Positions 1 through 6,859 of a stretch of DNA of 9,476 bases are shown piece after piece. The notes beneath the pieces are model-generated. The model did no database searches and had not been told where the DNA came from. It saw only the letters and a list, made by a program, of their open reading frames with translations. The stretch's first letter is position 1. Every line of letters starts with the position of its first letter. The DNA lies in contig SXMI01000193.1 of the NCBI GenBank assembly GCA_005777415.1, positions 1 to 9,476 of the forward strand. Reading direction: 5' to 3'. This stretch comes from Actinomycetota bacterium. GTDB lineage: Bacteria > Actinomycetota > Acidimicrobiia > Acidimicrobiales > Microtrichaceae. A program made the translations under genes and the position numbers.

Positions 1-997
1 GCAGGTCCCGGTTGTACGCGAGGGGCAGCCCCTTGAGGGTCGCGAGGAACCCCGCCAGGTCCCCGATCAGTCGGCCGGCCTTGCCCCGCGCCAGCTCGGC
101 CACGTCGGGGTTCTTCTTCTGGGGGAGCATCGACGAGCCGGTGGCGTACGCGTCGTCGAGCCGCACGAAGCCGAACTCGTCGGTGCTCCAGACGACCAGC
201 TCCTCGCCCAGTCGCGACAGGTGGACCCCGAGCAGGGCGCACACGAAGAGCGTCTCGGCCGCGAAGTCGCGATCGGAGGTGGCGTCCAGCGAGTTGTCGA
301 AGACGGCGGAGAACCCTGCGTCCACGGCAGTGGCCGCCGGGTCGAGCGGCAGGGACGAGCCGGCGAGCGCGCCCGCCCCGAGCGGCGAGACGTCACAGCG
401 CCGTCGGCAGTCGGCGATCCGGTCGACGTCGCGGAGCAGGGCCCAGGCGTGCGCGCCCAGATGGTGTGCGAGCAGCACGGGCTGCGCCTGTTGCAGGTGG
501 GTGTAGCCGGGCAGGTACGCCGCATCCGCACCCGTTCCCGCCTCGAACGCACGGTCCCCCAGCACCGACGCCAGGTCGAGGACACGGGATGCGACGACCC
601 CGAGCTCACGACCGACGTAGCGGCGGAACGCCGTGGCGACCTGGTCGTTGCGGGAGCGGCCCGTGTGCAGCTTGCCGCCGGCGGGACCGACCAGCTCCGT
701 GACCCGCCGTTCGATGGCGGTGTGGACGTCCTCGTCGCTGGCGACGAAGGCCAGATCCCCGGACCGGAACTCCATCTCGACCGCATCGAGGCCGCCCAGC
801 ACGGCACCGAGCTCGTCCTCGCTGAGGAGCCCGGCCCGGTGGAGGCCGCGGACGTGGGCCTTCGAGCACGCCACGTCGTCGATCAGCAACCGCTGGTCGT
901 AGTCGAGGCTCCCGGTGAACGCGACCAGTTCCTCGGCCGGTGAGACGTCGAACCGCCCGTGCCAGAGCTGGCCCCGGGCGGCGTCATCGGCGCTCAC
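1..997 (-). CDS. argH: Argininosuccinate lyase, 5' part (3' end outside window)
   Basis: About 332 codons visible of an expected ~460–470; the gene leaves the window at its left edge. Splits argininosuccinate into arginine and fumarate, the final step. Fumarase/aspartase superfamily motifs are all present: QLWHGRF (10–16), DVHTAIE (90–96), the TGRSRNDQ block (112–119), LPGYTHLQQAQPV (162–174) with the histidine region, SPLGAGALAGS, and the signature GSSMLPQKKNPD (287–298) containing the catalytic serine loop. GTG at 997 is chosen because the LWxGRF start follows ten residues later and because it forms GTGA with the argG stop. No clear Shine-Dalgarno is visible, so translation is probably coupled to argG. 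The visible part has no frameshift or stop. Confidence 0.96.
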   Translation of the reverse strand, partial: MSADDAARGQLWHGRFDVSPAEELVAFTGSLDYDQRLLIDDVACSKAHVRGLHRAGLLSEDELGAVLGGLDAVEMEFRSGDLAFVASDEDVHTAIERRVTELVGPAGGKLHTGRSRNDQVATAFRRYVGRELGVVASRVLDLASVLGDRAFEAGTGADAAYLPGYTHLQQAQPVLLAHHLGAHAWALLRDVDRIADCRRRCDVSPLGAGALAGSSLPLDPAATAVDAGFSAVFDNSLDATSDRDFAAETLFVCALLGVHLSRLGEELVVWSTDEFGFVRLDDAYATGSSMLPQKKNPDVAELARGKAGRLIGDLAGFLATLKGLPLAYNRDL

Positions 998-2187
998 CGG
1001 GCGCCCGGGCCCTGCACGTCGGACCAGGTCTGCACGCCCAGCCCCCAGATCCGCACGAATCCCTCGGAGTCCGCATGGCGGAAGCGGTCGGCGGCGTCGT
1101 AGGTCGCCAGCCCGTAGTCGTAGAGGGAACGCTCGGCGCGGCGGCCGACGACCCAGCACCGTCCGGGCTCCAGCGCCATGCGCACCTCGCCCGTCACGTG
1201 CTCCTGGGAGGTGTCGACGAAGGCGTCGAGGGCCTCCTTCAGCGGCGAGAACCACAGCCCGTCGTAGACGAGCTCGGCGTAGCGGTGCTGGAGTCGGATC
1301 TTCTCGCGTTGGAGGTCGCGCTCCAGCGTGATCGACTCCAGATCGGCGTGCGCCGCCATGATCGCCAGCGCACCCGGGGCCTCGTAGGTCTCCCGGCTCT
1401 TGATGCCCACCCGCCGGTTCTCGACCATGTCGAGGCGACCCCACCCGTAGGACCCGACGAGGTGGTTCAGGCGGACGATCAGCTCGTGGAGCGGGAGGCC
1501 TGCTCCATCGAGGGCGACCGGCACGCCCCGCTCGAAGGACACCGTGAACTCCCGGCGCTCCGTCGCCGTGGGCACCGTCATCTTCCACACCCCGACGGGC
1601 GGCTCCGCCCACGGGTCCTCCATCTCACCGCACTCGATGGCCCGGCCCCAGAGGTTGTCGTCGATCGAGTACAGCTTCTCCTTGGTCGCACCCACCGGGA
1701 TCCCGTGGCGAGCGGCGTAGTCGATCGAGTCCTCGCGGGTGAATCCCCAGTTCCGGACCGGGGCCAACTGCTCCAGGTCGGGGGCGAGCGCCATGTAGCT
1801 CACCTCGAAGCGCACCTGGTCGTTGCCCTTCCCGGTGCAGCCGTGGGCGACGCCATCGGCTCCGTAGGCACGCGCCACCTCCACCTGCTTGGCCGCGATC
1901 AACGGCCGGCTGAGGGCGGAGACGAGAGGGTACTGATCCTCGTAGAGCGCATTCGCCTTGATCACCGGAGCCAGGTACTCGTCCGCGAACTCCGCCCGGA
2001 GGTCGAGCTCCTCGTAGGCGATGGCGCCGGCACCCAACGCCTTCTCCCGGTTCCCCTCGAGCGTCCCCTCCTGACCGACGTCCGCCGACAGGCAGACGAC
2101 CTCGACCCCGAGGTGCTCGATCATCCACCGCACCGCCACCGAGGTGTCGAGTCCGCCGCTGTAGGCCAGCACCACCCGGTTCGCCAT
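994..2187 (-). CDS. argG: Argininosuccinate synthase
   Basis: 397 residues, normal for the family. Condenses citrulline and aspartate with ATP cleavage to AMP and pyrophosphate, giving argininosuccinate. The N-terminal adenine-nucleotide alpha-hydrolase P-loop is AYSGGLDTSVAV (8–19). It is followed by SADVGQ (34–39), HGCTGKGNDQVRFE (115–128) in the ATP/aspartate/citrulline site, KLYSIDDNLWGRAIECG (171–187) and WGRLDMVENRRVGIKSRE (249–266). The C-terminal oligomerisation tail is complete. ATG at 2187 is supported by the P-loop position and the GGAGGA just upstream. Unlike most genes here it starts with ATG and follows a real spacer. Its TGA overlaps the argH start as GTGA. Confidence 0.97.
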   Translation of the reverse strand: MANRVVLAYSGGLDTSVAVRWMIEHLGVEVVCLSADVGQEGTLEGNREKALGAGAIAYEELDLRAEFADEYLAPVIKANALYEDQYPLVSALSRPLIAAKQVEVARAYGADGVAHGCTGKGNDQVRFEVSYMALAPDLEQLAPVRNWGFTREDSIDYAARHGIPVGATKEKLYSIDDNLWGRAIECGEMEDPWAEPPVGVWKMTVPTATERREFTVSFERGVPVALDGAGLPLHELIVRLNHLVGSYGWGRLDMVENRRVGIKSRETYEAPGALAIMAAHADLESITLERDLQREKIRLQHRYAELVYDGLWFSPLKEALDAFVDTSQEHVTGEVRMALEPGRCWVVGRRAERSLYDYGLATYDAADRFRHADSEGFVRIWGLGVQTWSDVQGPGAR

Positions 2188-2229
2188 GTTGTCCTCCGTC
2201 TCGTTCCGTCGCTCGTCGTGTTCCCGGAC
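2188..2229 (-). promoter_or_regulatory. argR–argG spacer with the argG ribosome-binding site
   Basis: The only gap within the arg block, 42 nt. It holds a good Shine-Dalgarno GGAGGA (2197–2192), 4 nt before the argG ATG. The sequence is purine-rich with GACGGA occurring twice. I see no convincing -10/-35 pair, no TGCA half-sites and no hairpin followed by a T-run, so argG and argH most likely depend on the transcript from upstream. Confidence 0.6.
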
Positions 2230-2694
2230 TCAGCCGAGTCCGGCCAGGTCGGCCATCGTGGCGCACAGGCCGGCACCGCGACCCGCTCGCGCGACCACCA
2301 GGACGGTGTCATCGCCGGCGACGGTGCCGACGACGTCATCCATCCCGTTCCGATCGATCGCCGATCCGACCACGTGGGCCGACCCCGGCGGTGTCCGTAG
2401 GACCACGAGGTCACCGGACCGGTCGATGTCGACCACCCAGTCGCCGACGACGCGTCGGAGGTGTTCCTCCGGGGCCACCTGGTCACGGGGCAGCTCGGGT
2501 ACGGCGTAGACGGGTTCGCCACCGCTCATACGCACCTTGATGGCACCCAGCTCGTCGAGGTCCCGGGAGACGGTGGCCTGGTTGACCGTCACCCCCGCCG
2601 AGGCGAGCAGCTCGACGAGCTGCGACTGGTTGGAGACACGGTGCTCCTCGAGCAGCTTGGAGATCCGGTGCTGGCGTTGCTGCTTGGTCGTCAC
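2230..2694 (-). CDS. argR: Arginine repressor ArgR
   Basis: 154 residues, usual length. Hexameric arginine-dependent repressor of arginine biosynthesis genes. The N-terminal winged helix-turn-helix spans about 4–60: ISKLLEEHRVSNQSQLVELL, then the recognition-helix region VNQATVSRDLDELGAIKV. The C-terminal oligomerisation and arginine-binding domain spans about 80–154, with TPPGSAHVVGSAIDR (101–115) and the arginine-contacting GTVAGDDTVLVVA (123–135, adjacent Asp128–Asp129). GTG at 2694 is chosen because the family's TKQQRQHRI start follows at once, GGAGG lies 4 nt upstream (2699–2703), and it overlaps argF as GTGA. Being inside the operon it presumably controls, it should be autoregulated through the candidate operator before argC. 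Confidence 0.96.
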   Translation of the reverse strand: MTTKQQRQHRISKLLEEHRVSNQSQLVELLASAGVTVNQATVSRDLDELGAIKVRMSGGEPVYAVPELPRDQVAPEEHLRRVVGDWVVDIDRSGDLVVLRTPPGSAHVVGSAIDRNGMDDVVGTVAGDDTVLVVARAGRGAGLCATMADLAGLG

Positions 2695-3608
2695 GACCCC
2701 TCCCCCCGGGCGTCCGGGTCCAACAGGAACGTGAACAGACCACGGGCCGTGTGGAGGCGGTCGTGGGCCTGGCTCCAGATCCGACTGGACGGACCGTCGA
2801 GCACCTCGTCGGTTGCCTCGTCCCCTCGGTGCGCCGGGAGGCAGTGGAGGAACACCACTCGCTCCGAGGCGAGCCCGAGAAGCTCGGCATCGACACGCCA
2901 CGGAGCGAACACCGCAGTGCGGGCAGCCTGCTCCTGCTCCTGGCCCATCGAGTACCAGGTGTCGGTGTAGACCACGTCGGCCCCCGCCACGGCACGTCGC
3001 GGGTCGGCCTCGACCTCGACCGTCGCCCCGGCCGCCGCGATCCGGTCACGGTCGGCATCGGAGAAGCCGTACTCCGCCGGGCCCGACCACACGAAGGTCG
3101 CACCCACGAGGGAGCAGCCGATGGCGAGCGAGCGGGCGACGTTGTTGGCGTCGCCCACGAACACCACGCGCCGACCCGACAACGAGCCGAACTCGCGCCG
3201 CATCGTCAGCAGGTCGGCCAACGTCTGGATCGGGTGGGCGTCGTCGGAGAGCAGGTTGACGACCGGCACCGTCGACGCCCCGGCCAGGCGCTCGAGGACC
3301 GAGTGCGCGTAGACCCTGGCGCCGAGGAGACGACCCATGCCGGAGCACAACCGCGCCAGGTCCTCGGCGGACTCACGACGGTCGATCCCGACCTCGTCGC
3401 TGAGCAGCGCCACCGGGTGCCCTCCGAGCTGACTCGTCGCCATCTCGACAGAGGTCCGGGTCCGGGCCGAGGGCTTCTCGAAGAGGAACACCGCTCCCGA
3501 CCCGGCGAGCAGGTCGGACCGGGGTGCGGCGAGCGAGAGGTCCAGGACCCGGAGCACCTCGTCGGGCGTCAGGTCGTCGATCTCCAGGAAGTGGCGGATC
3601 CCGCTCAC
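2691..3608 (-). CDS. argF: Ornithine carbamoyltransferase
   Basis: 305 residues, normal length. Joins carbamoyl phosphate to ornithine to give citrulline. The carbamoyl-phosphate domain shows FEKPSARTRTS (43–53), a form of the S-x-R-T-R loop, then HPIQTLADLLTMRREFG (125–141). The ornithine domain shows VVFVGDANNVARSL (148–161), the DTWYSMGQE loop (216–224) whose SMG is diagnostic for ornithine rather than aspartate as second substrate, and FLHCLPAHRG (253–262) with the catalytic Cys256. GTG at 3608 is chosen because homologous sequence begins there, a strong GGGAGGGA lies 7 nt upstream (3616–3623), and it overlaps the argD stop as GTGA. The open frame running far upstream is antisense-free read-through over argD and is not coding. 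No leader peptide or membrane segment is seen. Confidence 0.96.
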   Translation of the reverse strand: MSGIRHFLEIDDLTPDEVLRVLDLSLAAPRSDLLAGSGAVFLFEKPSARTRTSVEMATSQLGGHPVALLSDEVGIDRRESAEDLARLCSGMGRLLGARVYAHSVLERLAGASTVPVVNLLSDDAHPIQTLADLLTMRREFGSLSGRRVVFVGDANNVARSLAIGCSLVGATFVWSGPAEYGFSDADRDRIAAAGATVEVEADPRRAVAGADVVYTDTWYSMGQEQEQAARTAVFAPWRVDAELLGLASERVVFLHCLPAHRGDEATDEVLDGPSSRIWSQAHDRLHTARGLFTFLLDPDARGEGS

Positions 3609-4843
3609 CGTGACGTCCCTCCCTCGGTCCGGTCGGCGACCAGCGCCGCCGCGTCCAACACCGCTGCGACCCCGGTGTCGAGCTCCTCGTCCGTGATCAG
3701 CAGGCTCGGCGCGAGCCGGAGGGCCGTCGGGGTCACCGCATTGACCACGACGCCGCGATCGAGGAGCTCGCGGGCGACATCCGCGGACGGGACGTCGAGC
3801 TCCACCGCCAGGAGCAGGCCCCGGCCCCGGACCGACACGACGTGGGGCGCGCCCGTCAGCGCCTCCGTGCAGCGCTCCCCCGCCCGGGTCGACCGACCCA
3901 CGACGTCCTCGGCCTCCATGACCTCGAGCACCGCCCGGGCGGCGGCCGTGGCCAGGGGCTGACCGCCGTAGGTCGTGGCGTGGTCGCCGGGCACGAACGA
4001 CGACGCCGCCTCGGCTGTGGCCCAGCACGCACCGATCGGGACGCCGTTGCCGAGGGCCTTGGCCATGGTCACCACGTCGGGACGGACACCTGCGTGCTGG
4101 TGGGCGAACCACGCGCCGCAGCGGCCGAGTCCGGTCTGCACCTCGTCGACCATCATGAGCACGTTGCGCTCGGAGCAGATCTCACGGACGCCCCGCAGGT
4201 ACTCCACCGAGGCCGGCTGCACCCCGCCCTCGCCCTGGACCGCCTCGAGCAGCACGGCCGCCACATCGGGGGTCACCGCAGCGTCGAGGGCCTCGAGGTC
4301 GTCGAAGGGAACGTGACGGAACCCCTCCGGCAGCGGTTGGAACGGTTCGTGCTTGGCCGGCTGGCCGGTGGCCGCCAGAGCGGCGAGCGTCCGTCCGTGG
4401 AAGCTCCCCCAGGCCGAGACCACCTGGTAGCGACCGGCAGCTGCGGGCCCCCACCGCCGTGCGAGCTTCAGGGCGCACTCCACGGCCTCGGCCCCCGAGT
4501 TGGCGAAGAACACCTGCCCGCCCCCGCCGAGCAGCCGGTCGAGGGTCGAGGCGACCACCGGGGCGTGCTCGGTGGCGAACAGGTTCGACACGTGCAGAAG
4601 GGTCTGGGACTGCTGGGCGAGCGCGGCGGCCACCTCCGGGTGGGAGTGGCCGAGCGACGTGACGGCGAGGCCCGAGAGCAGGTCCAGGTAGCGACGGCCG
4701 TCCCGGTCCCAGAGCCAACTCCCCTCCCCGCGGACGAACTCGACGAGCGGCGGCCCGTAGGTCCCCATGATCGGGCAGCGGGTCGACGACGGGTCCGCCC
4801 CGACGGCGGCCCGGTGCGCCGCGATCATCTCGGCGGACGTCAC
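3605..4843 (-). CDS. argD: Acetylornithine aminotransferase
   Basis: 412 residues, a class III pyridoxal-phosphate aminotransferase. Converts N-acetylglutamate semialdehyde and glutamate to N-acetylornithine and 2-oxoglutarate. Related enzymes also act as succinyldiaminopimelate aminotransferase in lysine synthesis, so dual use is possible but cannot be judged from sequence. Visible: the N-terminal TYGPPLVEFVRGEGSWLWDRDGR block (28–50), the cofactor phosphate-binding region FFANSGAEAVECALKLAR (112–129), SFHGRTLAALAATG (147–160), the MVDEVQTGLGR aspartate region (231–241), and VVTMAKALGNGVPIGA with the Schiff-base Lys262. TTYGGQPLA (290–298) differs slightly from the common GGNPLA. GTG at 4843 is chosen for the GTGA overlap with argB and the GGGAG 6 nt upstream (4850–4854). 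An in-frame ATG five codons later is the only near alternative. Confidence 0.96.
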   Translation of the reverse strand: MTSAEMIAAHRAAVGADPSSTRCPIMGTYGPPLVEFVRGEGSWLWDRDGRRYLDLLSGLAVTSLGHSHPEVAAALAQQSQTLLHVSNLFATEHAPVVASTLDRLLGGGGQVFFANSGAEAVECALKLARRWGPAAAGRYQVVSAWGSFHGRTLAALAATGQPAKHEPFQPLPEGFRHVPFDDLEALDAAVTPDVAAVLLEAVQGEGGVQPASVEYLRGVREICSERNVLMMVDEVQTGLGRCGAWFAHQHAGVRPDVVTMAKALGNGVPIGACWATAEAASSFVPGDHATTYGGQPLATAAARAVLEVMEAEDVVGRSTRAGERCTEALTGAPHVVSVRGRGLLLAVELDVPSADVARELLDRGVVVNAVTPTALRLAPSLLITDEELDTGVAAVLDAAALVADRTEGGTSR

Positions 4844-5709
4844 GATCCGCTCCCGGTCACCATCGTGCCGACCCCGGCATCGGTGAACAGCTCGAGCAAC
4901 AGCACGTGCGGGAGTCGACCGTCGACGAGGTGGACCGAGCCGACGCCGTGGCGGACGGCGCGGGCACAGCCCGTCAGCTTGGGCACCATGCCCCCCGAGA
5001 CGGTGCCATCGGCGATGAGTCCGTCGACGGCGTCGACGTCGACCCGGGCGATGAGGGACTCGGGCCGGTCGACGTCGGCGAGCAGGCCCGGGACGTCGGA
5101 GAGGAAGACCAGCTTCTGGGCGCCGAGCCGTTCGGCGACCGCCGTGGCCGCGTCGTCAGCGTTGATGTTGTAGGTCTGGCCGTCGGCATCGACGCCGATC
5201 GTGGCGATCACCGGGATCAGCCCCATGGCGAGCGTCCGCTCGATGAGCTCCGGGTTGACCTCCGTGATCGTGCCCACGAACCCGAGCTCGGGGTCGTGGG
5301 TCTCGGCGACGAGCAGCTGGGCGTCCGTCCCCGCCAGACCGAGCGCGACCGGACCGAAGGCGTTGAGCGCCGTCACGATGTCGGCGTTGACCTTGCCCAT
5401 CAGCACCATCTGCGCCACCTCGAGCGTCTCGGCATCGGTCACCCGTCGGCCGTCGACGAAGGAGGACTCCTTGCCGAGTCGCTGCAACCACTCACCGATC
5501 TGGGGGCCTCCACCGTGGACCACGACGGGACGCATGCCGACCCGGTGCATGAGCACGATGTCCTGGGCGAACTCGGCGAACAGGTCCGGGCGGCTCATCG
5601 CGTTGCCGCCGAACTTCACCACGACGACGGAACCCCGGAAGCGCTCGATGTACGGCAGGGCCTGGAGGAGCACGTCGACCGCCACCTGGGGATCGTGCTG
5701 ATCGCTCAC
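4840..5709 (-). CDS. argB: N-acetylglutamate kinase, arginine-sensitive type
   Basis: 289 residues. Phosphorylates N-acetylglutamate with ATP, the usual control point of the pathway. Amino-acid kinase fold: VVVVKFGGNAM (28–38) is the phosphate-binding first strand and loop. VVHGGGPQIGEWL (63–75) and RRVTDAETLEVAQMVLMGKVN (88–108) form the substrate region. ATIGVDADGQTYNINADDAA (169–188) and KLVFLSDVPGLL (199–210) form the nucleotide side. SGGMVPKL (238–245) is the catalytic-lysine segment. The N-terminal helix before strand 1 (LLQALPYIERFRG, 14–26) and the ending HVLLLELFTDAGVGTM (268–283) are features of hexameric, arginine-inhibited kinases. The GTG start at 5709 is supported by a GGGGG 7 nt upstream (5717–5721) and by the GTGA overlap with argC; the frame continues further upstream, but that part overlaps argC coding sequence. 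Confidence 0.97.
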   Translation of the reverse strand: MSDQHDPQVAVDVLLQALPYIERFRGSVVVVKFGGNAMSRPDLFAEFAQDIVLMHRVGMRPVVVHGGGPQIGEWLQRLGKESSFVDGRRVTDAETLEVAQMVLMGKVNADIVTALNAFGPVALGLAGTDAQLLVAETHDPELGFVGTITEVNPELIERTLAMGLIPVIATIGVDADGQTYNINADDAATAVAERLGAQKLVFLSDVPGLLADVDRPESLIARVDVDAVDGLIADGTVSGGMVPKLTGCARAVRHGVGSVHLVDGRLPHVLLLELFTDAGVGTMVTGSGS

Positions 5710-6776
5710 GGTGTGACCCCCGTCAGGCTCAGCCCGGCGGTCTCCGGGAGGCCGAGTGCCAGGTTCAGGCACTGCAGCGCCTGGCCGGAGGCCCCCTTGC
5801 CGAGGTTGTCGATGGCAGCGAGTGCGAGCACGGTCCCGGTGCGCTCGTCGTAGCGAGCCGTGACGTGCGCGGTGTTCGACCCCAGCGTCGCCTTGGTCGA
5901 CGGTGACGTCTCGGAGACGACGACGAACGGTTCATCGCGGTAGGCGTCCTCGAGCGCGGCGAGCAGGTCCCCGGTGCTCAGGCCGTCCCGGGCCGGCCGG
6001 CCGTAGCAGGTCGCGAGGATCCCCCGGCTCATCGGCACGAGGTGCGGAGTGAAGAGGACCGATGCGCCCAAGTTGGTCTCCATCTCGACGGTGTGGCGGT
6101 GGTCGAGCAGTCCGTAGGCGGTGACGTCGGAGTCGACGGCGCAGAAGGTCGTGGTGGGCCTGGGCGGGCGTCCGGCGCCCGAGACCCCCGAGACCGCGTC
6201 CACGACCAGGCCGTGCCGCTCCACCAGTCCGGCCTGGACCAGCGGGTGGAGGGCCAGCGTCGCCGCAGTCGGATAGCAGCCCGGAACGGCGACCGCGTCG
6301 GCGCCCGTGATCCGGGCGCGATGGAGCTCGGGGAGTCCGTAGACGAACCGCTCGAGCAGTTCCGGGACGGTGTGGCGCTCGTGGTACCAGCGCTCGTAGT
6401 CGGCGGCATCGTCGAGTCGGAAGTCGGCCCCGAGGTCGACCACCACCCGGACCCGATCGAGCAGAACGCCCACCAGGGCCTGACTGGCCCCGTGGGGCAG
6501 CGCCACCACCACGGCGTCGACGTCGGCGAGCGCGGCGACCGGATCGGAGGGCGGCCAGGCGCTGTAGGTCAGACCGGGGTACGCCGCGGCCAGTCCGGGG
6601 TACAGATCGGCGACGGGCACCCCGGCCTGGCTGTCCGCCGTTGCGAACGCCAGCTCCAGCGATGGATGCCCGGCCAGCAGGCGCAGGAGCTCGGCCCCGG
6701 TGAACCCGGATGCGCCGATCACGCCGACGCGGTGACCCGGCGTCGGGCCGCCGTGCTGCTGGTCGTTCAGGGACAT
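5706..6776 (-). CDS. argC: N-acetyl-gamma-glutamyl-phosphate reductase
   Basis: 356 residues, normal length. Catalyses the NADPH-dependent reduction of N-acetylglutamyl 5-phosphate to N-acetylglutamate semialdehyde, the third step of arginine synthesis, in the cytoplasm. The N-terminal Rossmann segment VGVIGASGFTGAELLRLL (18–34) binds NADPH. AVPGCYPTAATL holds the catalytic Cys167. DAVSGVSGAGR (193–203), the HRHTVEMETN segment (226–235) with the expected catalytic histidine, FTPHLVPMSRGILATCY (242–258) and the C-terminal DNLGKGASGQALQCLN (323–338) are all typical. The ATG at 6776 has an AGGG 7 nt upstream (6787–6784). It is the first gene after the candidate promoter and operator. Its TGA overlaps the argB start as GTGA, leaving no room for argJ, which often lies between them. 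Confidence 0.97.
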   Translation of the reverse strand: MSLNDQQHGGPTPGHRVGVIGASGFTGAELLRLLAGHPSLELAFATADSQAGVPVADLYPGLAAAYPGLTYSAWPPSDPVAALADVDAVVVALPHGASQALVGVLLDRVRVVVDLGADFRLDDAADYERWYHERHTVPELLERFVYGLPELHRARITGADAVAVPGCYPTAATLALHPLVQAGLVERHGLVVDAVSGVSGAGRPPRPTTTFCAVDSDVTAYGLLDHRHTVEMETNLGASVLFTPHLVPMSRGILATCYGRPARDGLSTGDLLAALEDAYRDEPFVVVSETSPSTKATLGSNTAHVTARYDERTGTVLALAAIDNLGKGASGQALQCLNLALGLPETAGLSLTGVTP

Positions 6777-6789
6777 GTTCGCACCCTAG

Positions 6790-6823
6790 CGCAAGATCAT
6801 GCAGCCCGCTGCAATTCTATGCG
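6790..6823 (-). promoter_or_regulatory. Candidate tandem ArgR operator (two ARG boxes)
   Basis: On the minus strand the site reads CGCA-N6-TGCA-N6-TGCA-N6-TGCG: four TGCA-like half-sites exactly 10 bp apart. The half-site pattern is symmetric, since CGCA and TGCG are reverse complements and TGCA is self-complementary. The central part, TGCAGC-GG-GCTGCA (6800–6813), is a perfect inverted repeat. Read as two boxes (6810–6823 and 6790–6803), their centres are 20 bp apart, close to the two-turn spacing at which ArgR hexamers bind paired ARG boxes in E. coli. TGCA-containing half-sites also fit what is known of actinobacterial ARG boxes. The array covers the candidate -10 and start point and ends 14 bp before the argC start, as expected for repression. 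ArgR itself is encoded in the same operon. Binding is inferred. Confidence 0.6.
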
Positions 6824-6842
6824 GAACACTCGGGCGCAGGAA
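6814..6842 (-). promoter_or_regulatory. Candidate promoter of the arg operon
   Basis: On the minus strand TAGAAT (6819–6814) matches the -10 consensus TATAAT at five of six positions and lies in the only AT-richer patch between pheT and argC. At 17 bp spacing the upstream hexamer is TTCCTG (6842–6837), a poor -35 that shares only its first two bases with TTGACA. Transcription would start near 6807, giving a leader of about 30 nt before argC. TAGGGT (6788–6783) is another conceivable -10, but it sits 6 nt from the argC start codon and more likely contains the Shine-Dalgarno AGGG. Inferred from pattern only. Confidence 0.45.
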
Positions 6843-6859
6843 CCCGGGGACAGGTCCCT
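6838..6859 (-). terminator. Weak hairpin directly after pheT, possible terminator
   Basis: Read on the minus strand, AGGGACC (6859–6853) can pair with GGTTCCT (6844–6838). This gives a 7-bp stem with one G·T pair and an 8-nt loop. Nested in it is a perfect GGGAC/GTCCC inverted repeat (6847–6858). No T-run follows, so it does not meet the usual criteria for intrinsic termination, although actinobacterial terminators often lack a U-tract. It would separate pheST from the arg operon, but it overlaps the candidate -35 region of argC and could be coincidental in such GC-rich DNA. Confidence 0.22.

Noticed and set aside
67..807. A 246-codon minus-strand frame inside argH
   Set aside because: It is in a different phase from argH. 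The argH frame contains every argininosuccinate lyase motif over the same span without interruption, so this one is an out-of-frame shadow.
940..2400. A 486-codon plus-strand open frame antisense to argG and argR
   Set aside because: It lies opposite two intact, motif-rich genes, crosses their spacer, and has no recognisable protein content. It is a typical antisense shadow in high-GC DNA.
3609..4112. N-terminal extension of argF to the first upstream ATG-type start
   Set aside because: It would overlap about 500 nt of argD coding sequence and adds low-complexity Arg/Gly-rich sequence. The GTG at 3608 with a strong Shine-Dalgarno and the family's normal length fits much better.
6783..6788. 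TAGGGT as the -10 box of the arg promoter
   Set aside because: It ends 6 nt before the argC start codon, leaving almost no leader, and the best -35-like TTGCAG would be 20 bp away. It more probably supplies the Shine-Dalgarno AGGG. A leaderless or near-leaderless transcript cannot be fully excluded.
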